Assembly: GCA_905209455.1 (NCBI GenBank)
Contig: CAJLTA010000024.1
Coordinates: 1-31,426, forward strand
Direction: 5' to 3'
DNA length: 31,426 nt
Origin: an uncultured Collinsella sp.
GTDB lineage: Bacteria > Actinomycetota > Coriobacteriia > Coriobacteriales > Coriobacteriaceae
The translations under genes were made by a program, and so were the position numbers. This document shows, piece by piece, positions 8,304-16,283 of this stretch; the stretch's first letter is position 1, and every line of letters starts with the position of its first letter. Below the pieces are notes generated by a model. The model was not told the DNA's origin, did not search any database, and saw only the letters and a program-made list of their open reading frames with translations.

Positions 8304-9582
8304 CGCCGAGGCCAAGCGCGTCACCTCCATCGCCCGCGCCATCAACTGGAGCTATATGTGGCGCCGCCTGATGAGCTACGTTTGGCTCGACCTGCTGCTA
8401 GTAGTGATTGTGGCGGCGATCCTTGTCTATGGATACAACCAGACGCTGCCCAACGGCGCGTTTACCGCAGGATGGATCCCCAGCGCCACCGTTCGCGGCA
8501 TGACGCTGACGCCCGCGCGCGGCTGGGACCTGACAACGCTCACCTATACCGTCGAGCTTGCGCGTACCACCAAGACTTTCCCCCTCGCGCAGGACCTCGT
8601 TACGCTATGGCCTCTCTACCTTGTCGTTGTGGGTTGGCAGGTCATCAGCGTGCTCAACATGCTCGGCGGCGCCCGCCGCGTGCGCCGCACCATGGCGCCG
8701 CTCAACGATCTGGCCCTGCGCGTGGACGAACTCGGCCGCATGCAACTCGCCGGCGGCAAAATGGAAACACTGGAGCAGGCCATCGAGCGCGCAAGCGTCG
8801 ACTCGCCGAGCGTCACCACCGGCGACGCCGACCTGGCAAGCATCGAGGTCGCACTCAACCGCCTGCTGCGCCAGATGCAAGAGGCCAAGCTGCAGCAGAT
8901 GCGCTTTGTCAACGACGCGAGCCACGAGCTGCGCACGCCCATCGCGGTGATTCAGGGCTACGTGAACATGCTCGACCGCTGGGGTAAGGACGACCCGGAC
9001 GTGCTGGCGGAATCCATCGCGTCCCTTAAAGCCGAAAGCGAGCACATGCAAGAGCTTGTGGAGCAGCTGCTGTTTTTGGCACGCGGCGATGCCGGGCGCA
9101 CGGTCCTGCGGCGCGCGCATACCAACTTGGCTGCACTGGTCAGCGAGGTATGCGAAGAATCGCAGATGATCGATACCGAGCACACGTATCGGCTGGCTTC
9201 TGACGCTGCGCTTGCCAGCGACCCGCGCTGCGACGCGCCCGTCGACGTGGCGCTCGTGAAGCAGGCTCTGCGCGTGATCGTGCAAAACGCCGCCAAGTAC
9301 TCGGATGCGGGAACGACCGTCACATTTGGCATAACGCCAGATGCGGGCGCGGGCACGATCGACATAAGTGTTGAGGACGAGGGCATCGGCATGAACCAGG
9401 AATCCGCAGCTCACGCGTTCGAGCGGTTCTACCGTGCCGACAACGCGCGCGATGCCGGCGCACAGGGTTCGGGTCTGGGGCTTGCGATCGCCAAGTGGAT
9501 CGTCGACAGCCACGGCGGCGTCATCGGTGTGACCTCGGTCGAAGGGGTCGGCAGCCGCTTTACGATTCGCCTGCCACGATAG
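8287..9582 (+). CDS. Membrane sensor histidine kinase
   Basis: Partner kinase of the preceding regulator (431 aa). The ATG at 8287 overlaps the regulator stop by 17 bases. Topology: a first membrane helix at about 34-52, an external loop of some 60 residues, a second helix at about 117-136, then a HAMP-like linker. The dimerisation/phosphoacceptor helix carries SHELRTP with H213 as the phosphorylated residue. The ATP-binding domain shows the N box (IVQNAAKYS), G1 (EDEGIGM) and G2 (GSGLGLAIAKW). The short, featureless external loop gives no hint of the signal. The open frame continues upstream to 7906, but that part is a shadow of the regulator gene. Confidence 0.92.
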   Translation: MSAARNAEAKRVTSIARAINWSYMWRRLMSYVWLDLLLVVIVAAILVYGYNQTLPNGAFTAGWIPSATVRGMTLTPARGWDLTTLTYTVELARTTKTFPLAQDLVTLWPLYLVVVGWQVISVLNMLGGARRVRRTMAPLNDLALRVDELGRMQLAGGKMETLEQAIERASVDSPSVTTGDADLASIEVALNRLLRQMQEAKLQQMRFVNDASHELRTPIAVIQGYVNMLDRWGKDDPDVLAESIASLKAESEHMQELVEQLLFLARGDAGRTVLRRAHTNLAALVSEVCEESQMIDTEHTYRLASDAALASDPRCDAPVDVALVKQALRVIVQNAAKYSDAGTTVTFGITPDAGAGTIDISVEDEGIGMNQESAAHAFERFYRADNARDAGAQGSGLGLAIAKWIVDSHGGVIGVTSVEGVGSRFTIRLPR

Positions 9583-9601
9583 GAAGCCCCTCGGCATAAA
9601 T

Positions 9602-9635
9602 AAAGGGATAGGGCCACGCGGCCCTATCCCTTTTT
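9602..9635. terminator. Strong bidirectional terminator
   Basis: A perfect 14-bp stem, AAAGGGATAGGGCC (9602-9615) with GGCCCTATCCCTTT (9620-9633), loop ACGC, followed by further T. On the minus strand the stem runs into TTTATTTA. It ends the kinase operon on the plus strand and can also end the VOC/IIB transcript on the minus strand. Confidence 0.9.
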
Positions 9636-9657
9636 GCCAGCTATGGCAGCTTGTGCG

Positions 9658-10032
9658 CTACTCGCGGCACAGGTGCACGGCGAAACCGGCGAACTCGCGC
9701 TTAAAGTACACGAGCTTGGTACCACCGTCGGGCAGCAGCGCGCGCGACTCTTCGTTGACCTCGAGCCCGCGCTCGGCAAACCACTTCTCAGCTGCATCGA
9801 TGTCGTTAACGGCAAAGCCGATGTGGCCCTTGGTGCCACGACCGTTCTGCTTCATGATCTCGACCAGCGAATCGTTGAAGTACGAAACCGGGGTCTCGAT
9901 GACGGGCAGGCCCATCATCGTCGAGAACAGCTCCGCGATCTCCAGGGCGTCTGCCGGGTCGGTGGCGTTAATGCCCACATGGGCAACGCGCATACCAAAG
10001 AGCTCTACCGGGTTGGCGTTCTGCTCACTCAT
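9658..10032 (-). CDS. VOC-family (glyoxalase/dioxygenase fold) protein
   Basis: A 124-aa single-module vicinal-oxygen-chelate protein: RVAHVGINATD at the start (H18), a central SYFNDSLVEIM strand pair (E58), then TKGHIGFAV (H70), and a terminal FAGFAVHLC (H120). Those four residues sit where this fold normally binds a divalent metal. The reaction is unknown; lyases, isomerases and dioxygenases all use this fold. It follows a PTS IIB gene on the same strand by 11 nt, so the two are almost certainly cotranscribed, an uncommon pairing that suggests a role with a sugar-phosphate. It ends just before the bidirectional terminator. Confidence 0.8.
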   Translation of the reverse strand: MSEQNANPVELFGMRVAHVGINATDPADALEIAELFSTMMGLPVIETPVSYFNDSLVEIMKQNGRGTKGHIGFAVNDIDAAEKWFAERGLEVNEESRALLPDGGTKLVYFKREFAGFAVHLCRE

Positions 10033-10043
10033 GCAGTCAGCGC

Positions 10044-10331
10044 CTACTGAGCCATGACGTCGAGAACGGCCTTCTCAGCGGCAACGCGGTTCATGCCGGT
10101 CATGAAGGGCACGCCACTCACGTACGGGCAGGTGAGGCCCTCGGGGGCAACGGTGGTGGCGATCAGCAGGTCAGCGCCCTCGTCGCAGTAATCCTTGGCC
10201 TCGGAGATGGCGCACTGCACGATCTCGTACTTGTCGGCATAACCGTTGGCGTCGAGCAGGGTAGCGACCTTCTGGGCAACGAGCGTGGAAGTAGCAGCGC
10301 CAGCACCGCAAGCCAAAACGATCTTCTTCAT
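10044..10331 (-). CDS. PTS IIB component, galactitol type
   Basis: A 95-aa cytosolic phosphocarrier of the galactitol/lactose IIB superfamily. Residues KKIVLACGAGAATST form the phosphorylation loop with C8 as the phosphocysteine. It resembles GatB in length and in the later segments GADLLIATTV and PFMTGM. AGGGAG lies nine bases before the ATG. No IIA or IIC gene lies in this part of the window, so the component is an orphan that must work with a permease encoded elsewhere or have a regulatory role. It is divergent from the gene at 10495. Confidence 0.85.
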   Translation of the reverse strand: MKKIVLACGAGAATSTLVAQKVATLLDANGYADKYEIVQCAISEAKDYCDEGADLLIATTVAPEGLTCPYVSGVPFMTGMNRVAAEKAVLDVMAQ

Positions 10332-10433
10332 AGGTAATGTCTCCCTTCATGGTTTACTTTAGGTAAGTGTACCGCAGCGAGCGATGGCACTCGGCCTCGA
10401 TGAGCTTTTATGCCAGTTTGCTTGCGCGCTGCG

Positions 10434-10439
10434 TATAAT
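10434..10439 (+). promoter_or_regulatory. -10 box TATAAT of the 10495 gene
   Basis: Consensus TATAAT at 10434-10439 with no convincing -35 element, giving a leader of about 50 nt to the ATG at 10495. Confidence 0.45.
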
Positions 10440-10494
10440 ACATCTAGTACGTGTTGTCATACCGCTCGCTTTATGAGCGACTAAGGACCCTAAT

Positions 10495-11118
10495 ATGCCC
10501 GATTCCCGCACCCTCTGGACCGCCGTCGTTATCATCTGCATCGCCGTGTCGGTGTTCTTTAGCGTCAAAAAACGCACCACGTTTAAACGCCTGCAGCAAT
10601 TGATGACCGCCAAGCAGTGGGATGAGTTCGATCGTTTGCTCGACGGCAAACTCACCAGCATGCTGTACCCGCGCTACAACCGCGACTACCTGCGCCTGAA
10701 CTCCTATCTGCTGCGCGAGGACCACGAGCGCGCCAGCGAGATGTTTGACCTGCTGTTGGGACTCAACCTCCCCAAGATGCAGCGCGTCGACCTGGTGATT
10801 AAGGCCTTTAACTACTATGTTGGCCAGGAGGACCGCAAAAAGTCCAAAGAGCTGTTGCACGAGATCAAGGGCTTTGAGGGAGGTCAAGCAGAGGCGGTTG
10901 CACACGAGTGTCAGCTGATGTACGACACGATGATCCTCAAGCGCCACAACGACATTCCCGAGCTGGAGCGCATGCTCGAGGATGTCGGCGACGACCCGGT
11001 CAAGCGCTGCCGCTTGGAGTACCTGCTGGCCCTGCAGTACCAGAACAAGGGCGACGAAGCCAAGTTCCAGGAGTTCCTGGAGAAGTCGGGCCAACACTCG
11101 ATGGCCGTCAACGCGTAA
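10495..11118 (+). CDS. Membrane-anchored helical-repeat protein (207 aa)
   Basis: Not assigned to a named family. One N-terminal hydrophobic helix (about residues 7-24) followed by basic residues suggests a membrane anchor with a cytosolic body. The rest is almost all helical, with TPR-like helix pairs (for example RLQQLMTAKQWDEFDRLL and YLLREDHERASEMFDLLL), typical of scaffolds. AAGGA seven bases before the ATG supports the start. It stands alone between a divergent PTS IIB gene and tRNA-Leu. The TPR reading rests on pattern only. Confidence 0.65.
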   Translation: MPDSRTLWTAVVIICIAVSVFFSVKKRTTFKRLQQLMTAKQWDEFDRLLDGKLTSMLYPRYNRDYLRLNSYLLREDHERASEMFDLLLGLNLPKMQRVDLVIKAFNYYVGQEDRKKSKELLHEIKGFEGGQAEAVAHECQLMYDTMILKRHNDIPELERMLEDVGDDPVKRCRLEYLLALQYQNKGDEAKFQEFLEKSGQHSMAVNA

Positions 11119-11149
11119 CGGACGGCTTGTGCTAGACTTCTAGTCTCAC

Positions 11150-11234
11150 GGGGGCGTGGCGGAATTGGCATACGCAGGAGACTTAAAATCTCTCGCCGCA
11201 AGGATTGTGGGTTCGAGTCCCACCGCCCCTACCA
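11150..11234 (+). tRNA. tRNA-Leu (anticodon UAA)
   Basis: An 85-nt class II tRNA with CCA encoded. The acceptor GGGGGCG (11150-11156) pairs with CGCCCCT (11224-11230) with one G-U. The anticodon loop CTTAAAA gives UAA, reading UUA. A variable arm and the T loop GTTCGAGTCCC follow. Leu-type D-arm sequence TGGCGGAATTGGCA is present. Confidence 0.95.
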
Positions 11235-11301
11235 TATGGAGCTTTCGAGCCCGTGTCCCCAAGGGATGCGGGCTCGTTTCTTTTACACGCCGGCGGGGCT
11301 C

Positions 11302-11372
11302 TAAGTTGCGGTGGAATAGTTCCTGTTTTGGCAGTTTACCAGCCCATTTAGGAACTATTCCACCGCGACTTA
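11302..11372. repeat. Palindromic repeat family 1, copy A
   Basis: Inverted arms at 11302-11324 and 11350-11372 match at 22 of 23 positions around a 25-nt centre. The core is TTGCGGTGGAATAG. Two further copies occur at 12861-12929 and 19568-19636. No T tract follows, so it is not a standard terminator. Confidence 0.85.
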
Positions 11373-11382
11373 GGTTGGTGTT

Positions 11383-11479
11383 CCCACATTTTCCGATGGA
11401 AAAACGTGGTTGTCTCCCACATTTTTCGATTGAAAGATGTGGTTGTCTCGCACATTTTCCAAGGGAAATGCGCATATGG
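11383..11479. repeat. Three 33-bp tandem repeats upstream of the ATPase
   Basis: Units start at 11383, 11416 and 11449 with an exact 33-bp period; the third is diverged at its end. Each unit can fold on itself, for example CCACATTTTTC with GAAAGATGTGG around GATT. The array ends at the -10 box of the downstream ATPase gene. There are no unique spacers, so it is not a CRISPR. Confidence 0.8.
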
Positions 11480-11482
11480 CCT

Positions 11483-11488
11483 TATACT
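11483..11488 (+). promoter_or_regulatory. -10 box of the AAA ATPase gene
   Basis: TATACT lies 23 bases before the ATG at 11512, immediately after the 33-bp repeat array. No clear -35 element, so the repeat array may take its place as a protein-binding site. Confidence 0.4.
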
Positions 11489-11511
11489 ATCCGAAAGGGT
11501 TGGGAGGCAAT

Positions 11512-12813
11512 ATGCAGCGACAGCTTATGAGTGAACTTATCGCTTGGAAATCAAGGGCGAATCGCAAACCCCTCTTGCTTAAGGGGGCCCGCCAGACAGG
11601 TAAGACTTGGCTTCTTAACGAATTTGCAAGCCAGCAGTATCGAAACGTCATTCGTTTTGACTTTATGCTCGAGCCGAACGCACGCTCGCTATTCAATGGG
11701 GACCTCGATCCCAAGCGCATCATCTCCCAGATAGAACTCCTACGTGGCCAAACCGTAACGCCGGCAGACACGCTCGTCATCTTCGACGAGATCCAAGAGG
11801 CGCCACGCGGGATCACCTCGCTCAAGTACTTCAACGAGCTTGCACCCGAATACCACATCGTGGCAGCCGGTTCCTATATGGGCCTCGCGCTCCGACGCGA
11901 AAACGAGTCATTTCCCGTCGGCAAAATCGACCAGCTCACCATGCGTCCCATGGGGTTTGCCGAGTTCGTTCGTGCCGTCGACGGCAACCCGCTCGCCGAC
12001 GCCATCCTTGCCGCAGACATGAACCTTCTAGCAAACGTTACCGAAAAGCTCGAGCACTTGCTCAAGGAATACCTTGTTGTCGGCGGTATGCCCGAAGTTG
12101 TCTCCACTTTCGCCGAGACACGCGACTTCATCGAAGCCCGAAGGCTTCAACAGCAAATCATCGAGGCTTACGAATCCGATTTTGGCAAACATGCACCCGC
12201 CCGCATCGTCGAGCGCATGAGGTTGGTTTGGAAATCCCTTCCCGGCCAGCTTGCAAAGGAGAACAAGAAGTTTGTCTATGGCGCCCTTCGTCCCGGAGCG
12301 CGCGCACGCGATTTCGAGGAAAGCCTCCAGTGGCTCACGGACTACGGAATCGTTCATAAGGTGCCACGTGTTTCCGCTCTAAAGGCGCCGCTCTCGAGCT
12401 ACGAAGACCTCTCGGGCTTCAAACTGTTCTGCATCGACACCGGCATCCTCGGAGCGCTCTCCGGTCTCTCTCCGGCCATCGTTCTTAACGGATCCGCTGT
12501 TTTTACCGAGTTCAAAGGTTCCCTGACCGAACAATACGTCGCGCAGGAGCTTTTGCTCCAGGACAAAACTCCCGCGTATTGGTCCTCTACCTCCGGCAAT
12601 GCCGAAACCGACTTTGCCATCGACCATGCGGGAACCGTGCTTCCGCTTGAGGTCAAGGCGGCAGAGAACCTTAAAGCGAAGAGTCTGAAAATAGCCTGCG
12701 AAAAATTCAAACTCGAGCGTTGCGTGAGGAGCTCCCTGGCGGCATATAGAGACGAGGGCATGCTCATCAATATTCCGCTTTGGGAGATTGGGCAGATCGA
12801 CAAGCTGGCATAG
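11512..12813 (+). CDS. AAA_14 / DUF4143 ATPase with nuclease-like C-terminus
   Basis: Member of the large prokaryotic family of ATPases with an AAA_14 N-domain and DUF4143 C-domain (433 aa). Walker A is GARQTGKT (25-32), Walker B LVIFDEIQE (88-96), and a sensor-like AAGS follows at 118-121. Near the end, ETDF and PLEVK place D367, E380 and K382 in the D-x12-ExK pattern of PD-(D/E)XK nucleases. The ATG at 11512 is preceded by GGGAGG; an earlier in-frame ATG at 11437 lies inside the tandem repeats and is unlikely. The gene sits beside a tRNA and between palindromic repeats, a typical site for acquired genes. Its cellular function is not established for the family. Confidence 0.85.
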   Translation: MQRQLMSELIAWKSRANRKPLLLKGARQTGKTWLLNEFASQQYRNVIRFDFMLEPNARSLFNGDLDPKRIISQIELLRGQTVTPADTLVIFDEIQEAPRGITSLKYFNELAPEYHIVAAGSYMGLALRRENESFPVGKIDQLTMRPMGFAEFVRAVDGNPLADAILAADMNLLANVTEKLEHLLKEYLVVGGMPEVVSTFAETRDFIEARRLQQQIIEAYESDFGKHAPARIVERMRLVWKSLPGQLAKENKKFVYGALRPGARARDFEESLQWLTDYGIVHKVPRVSALKAPLSSYEDLSGFKLFCIDTGILGALSGLSPAIVLNGSAVFTEFKGSLTEQYVAQELLLQDKTPAYWSSTSGNAETDFAIDHAGTVLPLEVKAAENLKAKSLKIACEKFKLERCVRSSLAAYRDEGMLINIPLWEIGQIDKLA

Positions 12814-12820
12814 GCGCTGT

Positions 12821-12846
12821 GGGGACGCCCCGCAAGGACTGTCCCC
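12821..12846. repeat. Short hairpin after the ATPase gene
   Basis: GGGGAC (12821-12826) faces GTCCCC (12841-12846) eight bases after the ATPase stop. It may be the end of the ATPase transcript or a remnant of the repeat family that follows. Confidence 0.4.
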
Positions 12847-12860
12847 AGGTGCCGGCTGTT

Positions 12861-12929
12861 GAGTTGCGGTGGAATAGGGACTGTTTGGTGCCCGAAAGGG
12901 CGATTTTAGTCCGTATTTCACCGCAACTC
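12861..12929. repeat. Palindromic repeat family 1, copy B
   Basis: Arms at 12861-12882 and 12908-12929 match at 20 of 22 positions; both contain GAGTTGCGGTG. It fills the gap between the convergent ATPase and ppx genes. Confidence 0.85.
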
Positions 12930-12941
12930 AGAGGGAGACGG

Positions 12942-13943
12942 TTAAAGGGCGCTCAGACTCGGGATCCAGCCGATGGTGGGGGTCGCGCCGTCGAGGGTCT
13001 CGTTGATGGTGGCGGCCATACCGGCGAGTAGGCTGTTCTCGCTTACGGTGAGCGTCTTGTAGCCGCCGGCTCGCATGAGCTCGCGGATCACCACGGCGCC
13101 AGCCAGAATCACGCCCGCGCGCTTGGGCTGCACGCCCGGCAGCGCAGCGATACCCTCCACACCCAGCGTAGACATACGATCGATGGCGGCCGAGATCTGC
13201 TCCAGCGAAAGCTCGCGCAGGTGCACAAAGTTCGAGTCGTACGGCTCCAGTTCGTGGACCAGCGCCACGAGCGTGGTGACGGTACCGCCCACCGCAACGA
13301 GGCGCTCGGCACGCTCAAAGTCGCTGGGCAGGCCCTCAAAATAGGAGGAGAACTGCTCGCCCGCCCACGCGGCGGCAACCGCAAGCTCGCCGTCCGCAGG
13401 CGGCAACGCGGAGAAGAAGCGCTCCGTCACACGACGACAGCCAATGTCCAGCGAACGCGTGCCCTCCAGCGCAAAGACCCCGCGCTCCGGAGCGTATACG
13501 CCCGTCGCAAGCTCCGTCGACCCGCCGCCCGAATCCGCTACGATGATGCGCTCGCCGGCAAAGTCATGCGCCACGCCAAAAAACGTCAGGCGCGCCTCGA
13601 CCTCGCCCGGAATCACCTGCGGTTCGAGCCCCAGCTCGCGCAAGCCGTCCAGCAGCAGGGCAGCATTGGACGCATCGCGCGCGGCACTCGTGCACGTGGT
13701 GCAGATGCACACAGCCCCAAAGGCACGCGCCTCGTCCACAAACATGCGGCATGCGGCAAGCACGCGCTCGACCGCCGCCTCGCAAAAGCGGCCCGTCGCA
13801 TCGACGCCCTCGCCCAGATCGGTAATATCGGTATGCTTGGACGATTCCACAATCGCTCCGCCCTCGACCTGGGCCAACACCAGTCGCGACGACACCGTTC
13901 CCAGGTCGATCGCGGCTACCTTATAGCGTTTGCAATTTGTCAT
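12942..13943 (-). CDS. ppx: Ppx/GppA-family exopolyphosphatase
   Basis: Actin-like-fold phosphatase that removes terminal phosphates from polyphosphate or from pppGpp. At 333 aa it is the short, two-domain actinobacterial form (like Ppx1/Ppx2 of mycobacteria). Visible are AIDLGT (11-16), the probable catalytic Glu in GEVEARL (E116), and the phosphate-binding DSGGGSTE (137-144), with a second VGGTVTTL motif later. It starts 20 nt after divIC on the same strand, in the actinobacterial order eno, divIC, ppx. The C-terminal domain of long GppA enzymes is absent. Substrate preference cannot be decided. Confidence 0.9.
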   Translation of the reverse strand: MTNCKRYKVAAIDLGTVSSRLVLAQVEGGAIVESSKHTDITDLGEGVDATGRFCEAAVERVLAACRMFVDEARAFGAVCICTTCTSAARDASNAALLLDGLRELGLEPQVIPGEVEARLTFFGVAHDFAGERIIVADSGGGSTELATGVYAPERGVFALEGTRSLDIGCRRVTERFFSALPPADGELAVAAAWAGEQFSSYFEGLPSDFERAERLVAVGGTVTTLVALVHELEPYDSNFVHLRELSLEQISAAIDRMSTLGVEGIAALPGVQPKRAGVILAGAVVIRELMRAGGYKTLTVSENSLLAGMAATINETLDGATPTIGWIPSLSAL

Positions 13944-13963
13944 TGCGGGCTCCCCTCCGGGCG

Positions 13964-14725
13964 CTATTTGCCATTGGACACGACCGTCTGGCCCTCGACG
14001 CCGTTAAACCCAAACAGCATGTCGAGCGCTTGGATGTACCACGGCGCGTCCTTACCGACTTCTTCGATTTCCTTGGCAACTTCGCTGGCCTTCTTGGCGT
14101 TCGACGACTTCTGGCTCGACGAGGCATCCGAATCGCCGTCCAGGCCCTGCACTTCAATCCTCTTTTCGCCGGGCATCACCAGGCCCAGGTCCTCGGATGC
14201 CGCGTCCTTGATACCCTCCTCCGAGAGCAGCTTGTCGACGCTTTTTTGCAGCTCATCATTGTATTGCTGGCGAATCTCGACCTGCTTGGCCAAGATATCG
14301 CTCGAACGCTTTGCCACGTACAGGTCGCGCACGGGGAAATACAGGCTCACGAGCACCAGGGCAACGACGATGCCGATGAATAGCCCTCGCTGAGGACCGT
14401 GGGTAAAGTCGTAGATCGCCTTGACCACCGCATTGTCGTTGGCGTAGTGCATAAAGTCCGAGCCCGAAAGACGGTTCGAGGGCCTGCTCGACCTATCGTG
14501 CGTTTGAGCCGACGAGCGCTGAGCATGCGACGAACGTGCCGGGCGCACTGGTCCATCTGTCGAAGTATTCACTTGAGCATTGGGGCGCGAGGTACTTGTC
14601 GGGCGCTGTATGGAGCGGTCGGCGCCGGCGTAGGCGGACCCACCGAGCTGCACCGTGCGCGCACGGCGAGGTGACGGCTCACGCGAACCGGCGGAATAGT
14701 ACCTGTTGTCGTAAATCTGATCCAT
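13964..14725 (-). CDS. divIC: Septum formation initiator, DivIC/FtsB-like
   Basis: Bitopic cell-division protein expected to join FtsL/FtsQ at the septum. The 253-aa protein has a disordered Ser/Arg/Pro-rich cytosolic N-terminus (1-110), one transmembrane helix (about 114-131), a coiled coil (about 135-165), and the FtsB/DivIC signature following it (LLSEEGIKDAASEDLGLVMPGEK region, 166-188). A Ser/Lys-rich extracellular tail of about 60 residues is longer than usual. I start at the ATG at 14725, preceded by AAGG and an extended -10 promoter; the frame is open upstream to 14851, but that part overlaps the promoter and the eno terminator. It precedes ppx as in other actinobacteria. Confidence 0.85.
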   Translation of the reverse strand: MDQIYDNRYYSAGSREPSPRRARTVQLGGSAYAGADRSIQRPTSTSRPNAQVNTSTDGPVRPARSSHAQRSSAQTHDRSSRPSNRLSGSDFMHYANDNAVVKAIYDFTHGPQRGLFIGIVVALVLVSLYFPVRDLYVAKRSSDILAKQVEIRQQYNDELQKSVDKLLSEEGIKDAASEDLGLVMPGEKRIEVQGLDGDSDASSSQKSSNAKKASEVAKEIEEVGKDAPWYIQALDMLFGFNGVEGQTVVSNGK

Positions 14726-14768
14726 GTGCGCCTTGTGCGGTTGAGGTTTGTTTGCGCTAAGTCTTTTA

Positions 14769-14777
14769 GTTATAGCA
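14769..14777 (-). promoter_or_regulatory. Extended -10 promoter of divIC-ppx
   Basis: On the minus strand TGCTATAAC (14777 down to 14769) is an extended -10 element, giving a leader of about 37 nt before the ATG at 14725. It lies just past the eno terminator, so divIC-ppx has its own promoter. Confidence 0.6.
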
Positions 14778-14816
14778 CGAGCGCGCGCAACGCCTTCGGC
14801 GGCCCTTGCTCGACAT

Positions 14817-14848
14817 AAAAAAGGCGCTGAACCATATGACCCAGCGCC
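14817..14848 (-). terminator. Terminator of eno
   Basis: Read on the minus strand, GGCGCTG (14848-14842) pairs with CAGCGCC (14829-14823) around a 12-nt loop and runs into six T. It is 72 bases past the enolase stop. Confidence 0.85.
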
Positions 14849-14920
14849 CAATGGTGCTCAACAGCGCCCGGCGGGAGCGAGGCGAATCCGAGTCAGCCCC
14901 GCCCCGCGCACGCCGTTTGC

Positions 14921-16210
14921 CTAGCGAATGTTGTAGAACGCGGCCTTGCCGGCGTAGCGCGCACTGCCCTCGAGCTCGTCCTCGATGCGGATGAGCTGGT
15001 TGTACTTGGCGATGCGATCGCTGCGGCACGGGGCGCCCGACTTGATCTGGCCGGCGTTGACGCCCACGACCAGGTCGGCGATCGTGGAGTCCTCGGTCTC
15101 GCCGGAGCGGTGGCTCACGATGCAGGCGTAGCCGGCCTCCTTGGCGGTCTCGATGGCCTCGAGCGACTCGGTGAGCGTACCGATCTGGTTGACCTTGACC
15201 AGGATCGCGTTGGCGGCACCAAGCTCGATGCCCTTCTTGAGGCGCTCGGTGTTGGTGACGAACAGGTCGTCGCCTACGAGCTGCACCTTATTGCCAATGC
15301 GGCGGGTAAGCTCGACCCAGCCGTCCCAGTCCTCCTCGGCCATGCCGTCCTCGATGGAGATGATGGGATAGGTGTCGACGAGCTTCTCCCAGTAATCGAC
15401 CATCTGGGCGCTCGTGTACTCAACGCCCTCGCCCTTGAGCTCGTACATACCGGTCTCAGCGTTGTAGAACTCGGTGGACGCCGGATCCATGGCGTACATA
15501 AAGTCGACGCCGGGCTTAAAGCCAGCCTTCTCGACGGCCTTGGTGATGTACTCGAACGGCTCGGCATTGGTCTTAAGGTTGGGGGCAAAGCCGCCCTCGT
15601 CGCCCACGCCGCCGCCCAGGCCGGCCTCGTGCAGCACGCCCTTGAGGGTGTGGTAGACCTCGGCGCACCAACGCAGGCCCTCGGCAAAGCTCGGGGCGCC
15701 CACCGGCATGATCATGAACTCCTGAAAGTCGACGTTATTGTCGGCATGCACACCGCCGTTGAGGATGTTCATCATGGGCGTGGGCAGCAGGTGGGCATTG
15801 ACGCCGCCCAGATACTGGTACAGCGACAGGCCCGCCGACTCGGCAGCGGCGCGGGCGACGGCCAGCGACACGCCCAGGATGGCGTTGGCACCGAGCTTGG
15901 TCTTGTTGGGGGTACCGTCCGCGGCAATCAGCGCGGCATCGACGGCGCGCTGATCGAAAGCGTCGAGGCCCACGACGGCGTTAGCGCACTCGTTGTTGAC
16001 GTGCTCGACGGCCTGCGAAACGCCCTTGCCCAGGTAGCGGCCCTTGTCGCCATCGCGCAGCTCGCAGGCCTCAAAGGCGCCGGTCGAAGCACCCGAAGGC
16101 ACCATCGCGCGGCCAAAGCTGCCGTCCTCGAGCACGACCTCGACCTCGACGGTGGGATTGCCGCGGCTGTCGAGCACCTCGCGACCGTAGACGTCCAAAA
16201 TATCGCTCAT
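14921..16210 (-). CDS. eno: Enolase
   Basis: Converts 2-phosphoglycerate to phosphoenolpyruvate in glycolysis. Full length at 429 aa. Substrate loop SGASTG (39-44), catalytic E205 in GDEGGF, metal ligands D242, E287 and D315, catalytic K339 in ILVKVNQIGTL, and the SHRSGETED signature (365-373) are all present. Codon use is strongly biased to the GC-ending set, as expected for a highly expressed gene. Its own promoter (16310-16315) and terminator isolate it from mazG upstream and divIC downstream. Two direct repeats flank the promoter, suggesting control by a repressor or activator. Confidence 0.98.
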   Translation of the reverse strand: MSDILDVYGREVLDSRGNPTVEVEVVLEDGSFGRAMVPSGASTGAFEACELRDGDKGRYLGKGVSQAVEHVNNECANAVVGLDAFDQRAVDAALIAADGTPNKTKLGANAILGVSLAVARAAAESAGLSLYQYLGGVNAHLLPTPMMNILNGGVHADNNVDFQEFMIMPVGAPSFAEGLRWCAEVYHTLKGVLHEAGLGGGVGDEGGFAPNLKTNAEPFEYITKAVEKAGFKPGVDFMYAMDPASTEFYNAETGMYELKGEGVEYTSAQMVDYWEKLVDTYPIISIEDGMAEEDWDGWVELTRRIGNKVQLVGDDLFVTNTERLKKGIELGAANAILVKVNQIGTLTESLEAIETAKEAGYACIVSHRSGETEDSTIADLVVGVNAGQIKSGAPCRSDRIAKYNQLIRIEDELEGSARYAGKAAFYNIR

Positions 16211-16283
16211 GTTGTCTCCCTCTCACTTGGAAACGTAGTGGATGCAAGCGACCGGCTGACCGTGCACCGTCGGTGCGCCTCCG

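Noticed and set aside
11383..11479. CRISPR array
   Set aside because: The units are contiguous with no unique spacers, there are only three, and no cas genes are near.
11146..11530. Coding frames across tRNA-Leu and the repeats on both strands
   Set aside because: They read the 33-bp repeat as peptide repeats (for example HFSIERCG), which follows from a repeat length divisible by three, and they cover a clear tRNA.
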